A DNA stretch of 64,000 nt, taken from Chlorops oryzae (taxonomy: Eukaryota > Arthropoda > Insecta > Diptera > Chloropidae). Made by a program: the position numbers and the translations under genes. Under the pieces are notes generated by a model. It did no database searches. It had not been told where the DNA came from and saw nothing but the letters and a program-made list of their open reading frames with translations. Position 1 is the stretch's first letter. Every line of letters begins with the position of its first letter. Shown one piece after another: positions 56,121-64,000 of the stretch. The stretch spans positions 38,466,348-38,530,347 of the forward strand of contig CM035807.1 in assembly GCA_020466095.1 (NCBI GenBank), read 5' to 3'.

Positions 56121-57529
56121 ATCAGATATAATTCCATTCGTGTCGAGAGCGCAATTACATACATGATTAATTTTAATGTAATCATTGTAGTAATGTGACA
56201 CAATTATATTTGTTATTTTAATATCGCATTGCAATTGGCTCTAATTAAAAACGTAATCGGGGCAAGGCTCCGATCACATATGTAATCGGTTACAATTATA
56301 TTTCGGGCACTTATTTCTCTCAGTGTATAAATTAAATTTAATCAATTATTTATGGTTCAAATCATATTCGTACTTAATAAGATACATTTTTTTATATAAA
56401 CCTAGTAAAGATACAATGGACAAAAAAATGACTCTCCTTACAGAGAAAAATGAAAGTAATGACTGTTATTCCCGTAAGATCAACAAACTTGGATTGTTAT
56501 GAATCTTCGCATTCTGAAAAAAGATATATGTATAACTAAATATACCAAATATCCCAAGCTGCGAATCATTGCTTTGATTGAGGATATCCGTTAAGTGACT
56601 AATGACAGAATTGCAAATTCACTCAGTTTTGATATTTATAGATCTCCCATTTTGTTACGCTCAATTGTTAAATTTTGCTACAATGCGAATTTTCAAAAAA
56701 TAAGCTTTTCATCTTAAGCATGATGCCAAATTTTCGATAAGATAAGTAAATGCTGCCAAATCAAGCACCATAAATCTTTTGCTAAGGATGCCAAAAAGTA
56801 AGAGCGTTGCAATGATTGTATTGCAATCCCAAATAATGCAGAGATTTGAGGCGACAGCGGCATCAAGACGGCGCAACATGATTGCTTGACTGCGCTGATT
56901 TATTTCCACAGCTTGCAGCGCATTTTTTGACGCAGCATACGAGGAAATGCTCCCAAGATAAATGGCGACTGTTGGCGCGGCACCGACGTCGAAAAAACCT
57001 CACAGTAAACAATGTAAGACTTACAAGTCGAGAAACTAGAGGAATCGAAGAACGGTTCGGTTTGAAGTTGAAAAGGACAGCCCTTTAACGTGTTTTTAGG
57101 GCATTTAGACAAAAATCTCTTCGCTGTTCGGGAACGCTTCGCTTAAAATTGCTCTCTAATCTGTTTATTTTTTATGTGCCTCTTAAAAACATCCACCTAT
57201 CTTTTCACTTATTCCACCCTTGTCACTCGCGCTGTGCTCATTAATCAACATTTGGGTGATAAATTACCTGAATCTCTAAAATCGGGCAACACTTAAGGTC
57301 AAAGGATTTTAAGCTATCCATGACTGAGCGCAGGAAAGGAAAATGCATTCATTTGATTTCGTTTTTCATTCAATTTTGTTTCTGAACAACAAGGTTTTTG
57401 CTTTTAAGGTAGACGTTAATTCGAAAAATTTTCTATTTCATATTACGAACACTGTACATAGCTTAATATTATCAAAAAAACCATCATGGCGCAATAAAAT
57501 GAATAAAACCAAGTACGAAAACCAAAATT
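56121..57529. other. Non-coding stretch, nothing firm
   Basis: 56121-56300 is rich in GTAATC/TAATTACA words. A patch at 56870-57110 is GC-richer with open frames on both strands but no domain. Confidence 0.4.
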
Positions 57530-57598
57530 GGTGAAGCCCGACTTTGATATACCCAGCGTCTCGACGCACTTTGTTTTGCCTTCCGTACTGCAGTAACA
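57530..57598 (-). repeat. Helentron family A tail fragment
   Basis: GAAGCCCGACTTTGATATAC then CCAGCGTCTCGACGC matches the terminal region of family A and sits immediately before a full copy, giving a head-to-tail partial tandem. Confidence 0.6.
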
Positions 57599-57599
57599 A

Positions 57600-58651
57600 A
57601 CAAGTAAGAAAGCTAAAGTCGGTCAAGCCCGACTTTGAAATACCCAGCGTCCCGACATTATGAGCGCACTATGTTTTGCTTCTCTATTTGTGGGTGTGGC
57701 AGTGGGAGGGCCACATAGATTATTTCCCTACACCTTTCATTCGCCTTGGTGAACCTATGTTGCGAAATTGAAGCTTCTACGCCGTTTACTTCACAATTTA
57801 CGATCCTTATTTGTCGGCGTGGCTCGAGGAGGACGGCGTCCAATTTTTCCCAGGATATGTCCCTTTTTGTAGTTTACCAGTACACCAAATATCAATGGAA
57901 TGTGTTGAGTGGTTCGCAAGTTACAAGCATTTCACTGAAAACACAATAAATTCATTTGTGGGCGTGGCAGTGGGCGGGCCACATAAAATTTTTTCCTAGA
58001 CCTTTTATTCGCCTTGGTGAACCTATGTTACGAATTTGAAGCTTCTACTTCGGAAGTAACGAAAATTCTCCATTTGTGGGCGTGGCAGTCGGCGGGCTAC
58101 ATAACTTTTTGTTTCAAAACCTTTCATTCGCCTTTGTCAACCTATGTTGCGATTTTGAAGCTTCCACGCCTTTTACTTCAGAAGTTACGATAAGCCCTTA
58201 TTTGTGGACTTATTTGTGGGCGTGGCTCGAGGAGGACGGCATCCATTTTTTTCCAGGATATGTCCCTTTTTGTAGTTTACCAGTACACCAAATATCAATG
58301 GAATGTGTTGAGTGGTTCGCAAGTTACAAGCATTTTACTGAAAACACAATAAATTCATTTGTGGGCGTGGCAGTGGGCGGATGTCTCCCATTTTTACTTA
58401 GGATCATACTCGGACCCATACACTCGAATATACATGTGTGCCAAATTTCGACTTCATTAGTTTTGCCGTTTCGGAGGAGATCCGCCCACGGACGGACGGA
58501 CAGACGGTCAGACGGACAGACGGATATGTCTAAATCGATTCAGTTTTTGATCCTGATCATTTCTATATACACTTTTCTATATCTCCGGAGCTTAATTCTC
58601 CATGCTACAAGATTTGCACAAAACTAATATACCCCGCTTACGCTGGGTATA
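57600..58651 (-). mobile_element. Helentron-like family A, second full-length copy
   Basis: Begins ACAAGTAAGAAAGCTAAAGT with the perfect hairpin CCGACTTT / AAAGTCGG. It contains several CAACCTATGTTRCGAWTTTG units, a CGGACGGACAGACGG tract (58490-58525), and ends CCCCGCTTACGCTGGGTATA. At 1052 bp it is the mirror of the 17405-18459 copy. Open frames inside (to 183 codons) are repeat artefacts. Confidence 0.8.
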
Positions 58652-58950
58652 AAAATTATTTTTGGGCCTTGGCAGACCACATACCTGTGTGCCAAATTTC
58701 GACGTCATTTGTCCAGCCGTTTATAAGAAGATCCGACCATAGACGGCCGGATGGACAAGTCCAAATCACACGAGTAAGAACTTCGAAAATAGACCCGATC
58801 CGAGCATTTTAAGGGTACCTCCAGTACTAGGGTCTGTGACAAAAGTCTCAAAACTCACCAAAACTCATAGTTTTGTGTGATATGTTAATGAAATTTAGAT
58901 AACTGTTTGTATGTGTCAGGTATCGTATTGTCAGGTGCACCTACAGAAAA
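58652..58950 (+). repeat. Helentron B/A mosaic fragment
   Basis: Carries family A body wording (GTGTGCCAAATTTCGACGTC, CCAGCCGTTTATAAGAAGAT). From 58785 it has family B wording (AGTAAGAACTTCGAAAATAG, TACCTCCAGTACTAGGGTCT) and a broken tail ATTGTCAGGTGCACCT. Confidence 0.55.
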
Positions 58951-59701
58951 GTCTACCAGGACCGAAAATTTATATATTAATAAACATTGGACTTCTTTTG
59001 GTGTTATATTGAAGAAAAAAAAAAGCCTAAATTTTTAAAATATAATTTTATTTACGGCTTACATCTTACATTTTATTATCAGAAAATCGGTCTGAAAAGA
59101 GAAAAATAAATTTTCTTGTTCGAAACAACTTTGAATGAGATTTTCTTTGTAGCAGTTTTTATCCAAGTAACTAAGTTATTGTTGCACTAACTACTTATAT
59201 GAATATGTTCAGTATAGACCAAACAAATAGTAAAAAGTTAAAAGACAGGAAAGAACGCTTTATTATAACGTTCGCGACGCTAAATCATCAGTTTTTACAT
59301 AATTACGCGAAAAATCTAAGCAAGCATCTGCAAATTTTAAACAAATCAAGTTTAACAGCCTGAACTTAAAAATATGGGTGTTTTCAAAAAGTAGTAAGCA
59401 CTCTAAGTGTAAAATTTTTACATCCAAAGTGAGTCGTGTTCGCAATTGTGTAACTTTTTTCAATATATGATCGAGCTCTTATTTTAAGAAGATGGGTAAA
59501 ACCAATGCCAAATGCAAATGTGCGAAATGTCCAGGGATCCGGAAATTGCATTCCATATTCTCCGATGACTATGTTAATTTAAGAGTGTTTCAAATGGCGT
59601 ATTCAATAAATAATACCTCATATTTCATAGCTTGCATCGTGTGTATTATTTTTTCAATAACAATGCGGAATAAAACCTTCACTTATAAAAGATGCAACGT
59701 T
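58951..59701. other. AT-rich stretch, nothing recognised
   Basis: No gene or repeat boundary identified. Confidence 0.45.
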
Positions 59702-59950
59702 CGAGGGTATATTGCGTTGGTGTGTGTAACACCCAGAGCCAGTCGAGCTTGACCATACAATATATATAGAAATGATCAGCGTCACCAGGAGATTCGATTT
59801 AGCCATGTCCGTTGTTTGTCTGTCCGTCTGTATACAGTTTTCTTATCGAAGGAGTTGCTGAAATTTGGTATACGTGCTCACGGGGACATAAGTAAGAACA
59901 AGTTCGCCAATGGACCCGGTCGGACCATTTTTAAGGGTACCTCCATACTA
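59702..59950 (+). repeat. Helentron family B 5' half
   Basis: GAGGGTATATTGCGTTGGTG, ATAGAAATGATCAGCGTCAC, TCTGTCCGTCTGTATACAG and CACGGGGACATAAGTAAGAA match the 33.0 kb copy closely. Similarity stops inside TACCTCCATACTA at about 59950. Confidence 0.72.
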
Positions 59951-61230
59951 CCCAAGCGACACAGATATCAAATTTGGAGAGTATTCTTAAACTCTTTGAA
60001 TGCTCTTTAGAAGGTCTTTGAAAACTCTCTGAAAAGTATAATAAAAACTTTTAAAAATATCTTGTCTCAAAAAACTCTTTCAAACGTCTTTAGAATACTT
60101 CAAAAATCGGATGTCTTTGAACAGCGTCCGAAGATCGATTTCCGATAATGTTTTTTATAACTCTTCGGAAACTCTCATATTGGTATTTCAAAGAGGTAAA
60201 CATTCATATTAGAAAACTTTCAAAACACATTTTAAAAGCTTTGTGAGAGTAGACCTCTACATTCCTATTTTAAAGACCTTTCAGAGTTTTTCAGTGACGC
60301 CTTTATTTTTTTCATTTAAAAGTTGACATTAACAAGTAGAACAGAAATAACAAAGCAAATAAAAATGCAACTCTTACCACGGTGTTATTTAGATTGAAAC
60401 CAAAAATCCTGATGCAACTCTAAATTTGTCTGGTCACTTTTGCGACGTTTAATTCTTCAGAAGGTCTTCAAAAGACATTTGGAAATCCGCCATATTTTTG
60501 GATCGAAATGGCATGATTTTATTTTTAAGCAATCAACCAAAACTTTTTTTATGCTTTATGAAAATGGTGATTTCATATTTAGAAGGGAAAATGCCTGAAA
60601 TAAGTTTTCTATTATTACAGAATAAAATTTAAAAGAAACGGAAAGAAATTTAAAAAAAATAACGGTTATTAAACTTAAAAATTTTTGCAAAACATTAATA
60701 TTTTAAAGGCGCGTGAAAATTTAGTGGTGTAGAATATATCATATTGCCGATAAACTGATCTCCGTTTTCATTTTTATGGTTAAATAATGGAGATATTTCA
60801 GTACAATTTTTCAAATTTTTTTATTACATTATAATCTTCACACATGACCTTTTGTGTTCAAAATATTTCCAACATTGAATATGTAGGACGCCTTTTGTGT
60901 TTCTTCTTATAGAAAAAAAATAGGATATATTTTATAAAAACGTATGAGCATATTTGCGTCCCTATCACGCACACTGACTGATGATGACATAATAATTCAG
61001 TCTTTCAAAGAACTCTTAAAGATGTTTTAAAGATCTTTCAAAGAGTTCTCAAATACTTCCTAGAGAGAAAACTGATTTTTTGTCAAGTCTCTAAAAACTC
61101 TCATAAGGCCCCTAAGACCCGCCTTTTTGCGTCCTTTTAGTCTTTAGAAGGTCTTCAAGAGCGCTCAAAGAGCTTATCTGAGAGCATTAGCTCTCATTAA
61201 TTAGTCTCTGAGCGCTCTTGAAGACCCTTA
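59951..61230. repeat. Element rich in AAGGTCTTTGAAAG words with terminal hairpins
   Basis: CTTTAGAAGGTCTT occurs at both ends (about 60006 and 61142), with many related TTTCAAAGAG/ACTCTTAAAGA words between 59965 and 61060. The right end holds an 18-bp perfect stem GGTCTTCAAGAGCGCTCA (61150-61167 with 61209-61226) enclosing GAGAGC-ATTA-GCTCTC. The middle is AT-rich. Probably a non-autonomous element that broke the adjoining Helentron. Confidence 0.5.
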
Positions 61231-61364
61231 AAGACAAGTTGTGTGCTTTGATATTTGCACTTTTAAATCTCGGTTTATATTTTAAGAATATACGAAAAAT
61301 GCAAAGGGAACGATGCAATTGCCAATTACGGTAAATTGTTTCTTTACTTTATCGTATATTTCGC

Positions 61365-62117
61365 TGTAGCGTGCGACATTGAAAAATAACATTAGTTATC
61401 AGTGAGTCAAAGGTGTTTGTGCAACGCGCCTCAAATATTCGTGGCAAATAGAAATTTGTATTGCAAAATAAATTTAAAAAATTTTGCTGCAAAATAATCA
61501 ACGCTTTGGCCTGAGACATATTTAAAGTTTGTAGCGTGCGACATCGTAAGTGTAAAATTTATAAATTTCGCACACTTGCTCCTAAACCTATTTTAATTTT
61601 TTGTTTTTTTTTTCAAACCACATTTTTCTGCAAGAAACTCAACACCTAGAAAATTTTTGCTTATATGGACTGATGCAGTAATCGATTAAGAATAAAATAA
61701 GTTGAGAAAAAGAATTATTTTTTACAGGTTTCAATAGAGAATGAATGATTGTTCCAGAAATGCGAAATTTTGAGTTGTACCACTTTAGTAGCAAGGGTGC
61801 GATAGGTCAACTTACCGAAAAAGAGTACTCTTAGTTTCCCCAGAACATGACTAGTCAAAATGTTGAGTATTTTATGTAAGACAACTGATCTCTAATTTAC
61901 CACAGTAGGTCTATTCTTGGAGTAGTTAAATTTGGGAGTGGTTATTTTTCAATGACAGGCCAATGTTAAAGATAATTTTTGTTGTGAAAATAAATATATT
62001 GCAAACATTAAAAGTCATTTATCATAATCTTCTCCATGTCCAATTAAATAAAAAGAACACACTAAAGCAAAACATATGATGCAACAAAATGTAGCATTCG
62101 ACATGTAGCGTGCGACA
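61365..62117 (+). repeat. Cluster of three copies of TGTAGCGTGCGACA
   Basis: Exact 14-bp copies at 61365-61378, 61530-61543 and 62104-62117, spaced 165 and 574 bp, with a degenerate TACCGTGCGA near 62290. The surrounding DNA is not repeated. A family X MITE (61569-61801) lies between copies two and three. Confidence 0.7.
61569..61801. mobile_element. Family X MITE, copy 4
   Basis: 233 bp: CGCACACTTGCTCCTAAACC at the left; GAGTTGTACCACTTTAGTAG...GGGTGCG at the right. The interior is the reverse orientation of copies 1 and 2 (CAAGAAACTCAACACCTAGA, TGATGCAGTAATCGATTAAG). The 4-bp flanks (ATTT, ATAG) no longer match. Confidence 0.65.
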
Positions 62118-62488
62118 GTGATTTAAATAAAATAAAAAATTAAACTGCTCAATATTTTTGAATCAAATAAAAACCAGCTATAAGATACATCATGTACAAC
62201 ATTACAAAATTAGGTGCATTTAAATAATGCCTCAAGTTTCGCTGAAATCAGAGGTTGAACTATTCGCCTCAAAACTGACTTCTGTTTTGGTACCGTGCGA
62301 ATGCCTTAGTTTTGTGTGATTATCTTAAAAACGAACATTTTCCAGAAATCAATCCCAGCACCAATTACAGTACTAGTCAAGAGCTATAACTTTCGCCTTT
62401 TGTATGCCCATATTTTGATGAATTTTGATAGTCGATCATATTTAAAGCCAAGTTATTCAATTTCCAAATATCCAAAAATTTCTTTGAT

Positions 62489-62660
62489 AGGTCCATTATT
62501 AAGGGTACCTCTACTACTAGGGTCTGTCACAAAAATCTGAAAACTGCCCGAAAATCGGACTTTTTTGAAATATTTCAATGAAACATAGAATTTCAGCGCA
62601 TATATCGAATTAGAATTCAAAAAAATTGGAAAAGTGGGCGTGGCAAATGGGCGTTTCGTG
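62489..62660 (+). repeat. Helentron family B middle fragment
   Basis: GGTCCATTATTAAGGGTACC, TACTACTAGGGTCTGTCACA, ATCGGACTTTTTTGAAATAT and GGAAAAGTGGGCGTGGCAAA match 33320-33470. Neither end is present. Confidence 0.7.
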
Positions 62661-64000
62661 CAGCCCAGTTGAAATTATTTTCTCATTCTTAAACTAGTAA
62701 CGGGCCGGCCCCATCTTTCTGAAGAATGGCTTTTATAGCTAAAACTATAACAAATACGATGGCAGTTTTTTCAATCGATTCTATTATGGTTAACAGTATC
62801 ATAATATTATTTCAACAACTAAATTGTTATTATATTGTTAAAGTTGCTCAACTTGAAATTACAAAATTTACGTTACTTAATGCTGATATTACTACCTTTT
62901 AAATAAAAAAAAATTGTAACGATATCACTAGTAGAACCAGAGATAATGAATTTAACATGTAACAGAATGGGATTAAGCATGAAAATTAAAAATGGTCGTA
63001 TTTCCGAAAAAAAAAATTTGAAAAAAAATCGTAACAGGTTTTTTTATTTTTGTTATATACTTCGTTTATACGTATGCCTTATTTCAGTGGCGTAGCGAGC
63101 GCCGTATCAGCCGTATCAATGATAAGGGGCTATGGGAATGAAGATATTTACTTTTACAGGAGAGTGCCAGAATAATCGACGATGTATAGAATTTCCGCAA
63201 TAGCAAAAAGAGCAAATTCTCTTAATTTTGCCTGTCTTCCCAGAAACAAGGCATGACCAGAGTACCGAGTGAGAAGCAGATTCGCAAATTCATTTGAGCG
63301 TTTTTGTCTTCGGTAAGAAGAAACAAGATTTTTAAATTGCCCAGCGGCCAAAAAGCTGCTCACAGAAGCGATGAACCGCAACACACTTCATAGTCAGTAA
63401 TGCACACGACCTAGTATCCTTTGGTTCAATAGTGACTGGTTCGATTTTGCATACTTTTTAAGCTTTTAGAAAGCAGGTCGCCTACAATCTCTATCTTCCT
63501 TGTAAACAATAGGTCCTTTTGGGAGCTGGGTGGTTTCTTATGAGTTGTTTTGGTTTCTTTTTCAACGCACTGATTGTAACGCTGAGATGACGATTTGAGT
63601 GGAATCCCAGCCGGACATTATCGCATACATGAAAAAATCATTAATGCAGAAGTAGTGAAGCATTCATTTCGAAAGAGGCCAATTGGTGTCTTTTCAAGGA
63701 TCCTCTTGTGAAAATATCACAGAAGCAAGGGCTCGTTGCAAGAGACACTTCTTCAAATAAATTTTCATTTGAAAGAGGGATTGTTTACTCATTTGAAATT
63801 CTAGATATTTTCATGCCAAGATGTTTTTCAATCTGTGTCACAATTCTCAAAAGTTTTAAACTTAAGAATTAAATCTTTAGGTCCTTTTCCAAACGACATG
63901 ATGTGTACGCATACCTGACGTTTGATACGGAACATATGCCGGTTTGCATACATGAAAAAATGCTTTAACTCAGAATGCATTCCATAAACCGGTTTTTAAA
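62661..64000. other. Non-coding stretch, possible element end
   Basis: CAGTGGCGTAGCGAGCGCC at 63085 resembles a common insect hAT-type terminus. The rest has no frame or repeat I can support. Confidence 0.35.

Noticed and set aside
58076..58627. 183-codon open frame
   Set aside because: Repeat-derived frame within the third family A Helentron copy.

Overview
The window looks like accessory nuclear DNA of a schizophoran fly, possibly a fruit fly of the tephritid type. The evidence is an AT-rich background with ATGTATGTATA-type simple repeats, DINE-1/INE-1-like Helentrons, tRNA-derived SINEs, a Tc1 element and a mariner. The species call is inference. No bacterial gene, rRNA, functional tRNA or CRISPR array was seen. 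Almost nothing reads as ordinary host coding sequence; most of the window is a layered record of transposon insertions.

Positions 1-1570 hold the one gene I recognise with confidence: the 5' two-thirds of a minus-strand, intron-containing member of an uncharacterised multi-copy arthropod protein family. It has a candidate core promoter, runs off the left edge, and carries a one-base frameshift in an A-run. Positions 3.2-3.8, 6.5-7.5 and 61.4-62.1 kb each carry a different recurring word of about 15 bp. The 6.5-7.5 kb cluster surrounds a protein-like ORF (6624-7016) followed by poly(A) signals and an A-run.

Two Helentron-like families dominate the repeats. Family A (17.4-18.5, 22.0-22.7, 57.6-58.7 kb) starts TATACCCAGCG and ends in an 8-bp hairpin followed by CTTACTTGTT; one copy holds four 127-bp tandem units. 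Family B (5.9, 7.6, 33.0-33.6, 47.5, 58.8, 59.7, 62.5 kb) ends in a GTCAGGC hairpin followed by ATTACTTGTT. A family of 233-245 bp inverted-repeat elements (four complete copies) makes 4-bp target duplications. One copy sits inside a family B Helentron whose unoccupied counterpart is also in the window.

Other elements: a SINE facing a second tRNA-like unit (23.1-23.4 kb); pogo/Tigger-like short elements (26.5-27.2, 28.0, 41.2 kb); a dead Tc1 element lacking its catalytic core (30.9-32.1 kb); a foldback (34.3-34.9 kb); an element with TTA duplications (35.1-35.6 kb); a hAT element with a perfect 8-bp duplication nested in an inverted repeat and itself hosting a pogo-like element (41-42.7 kb); and long-stem hairpins at 7.8, 8.7 and 51.8 kb.

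Positions 52.1-56.3 kb form a composite block: a mariner with a broken transposase, two spliced-looking exons plus a third segment resembling the N-terminus of a Transib/RAG1-like multi-copy family, a second mariner 3' fragment, and a duplicated block after each mariner. The intervening long stretches are AT-rich and gave no supportable gene; they could be introns or intergenic DNA of a gene lying outside the window.
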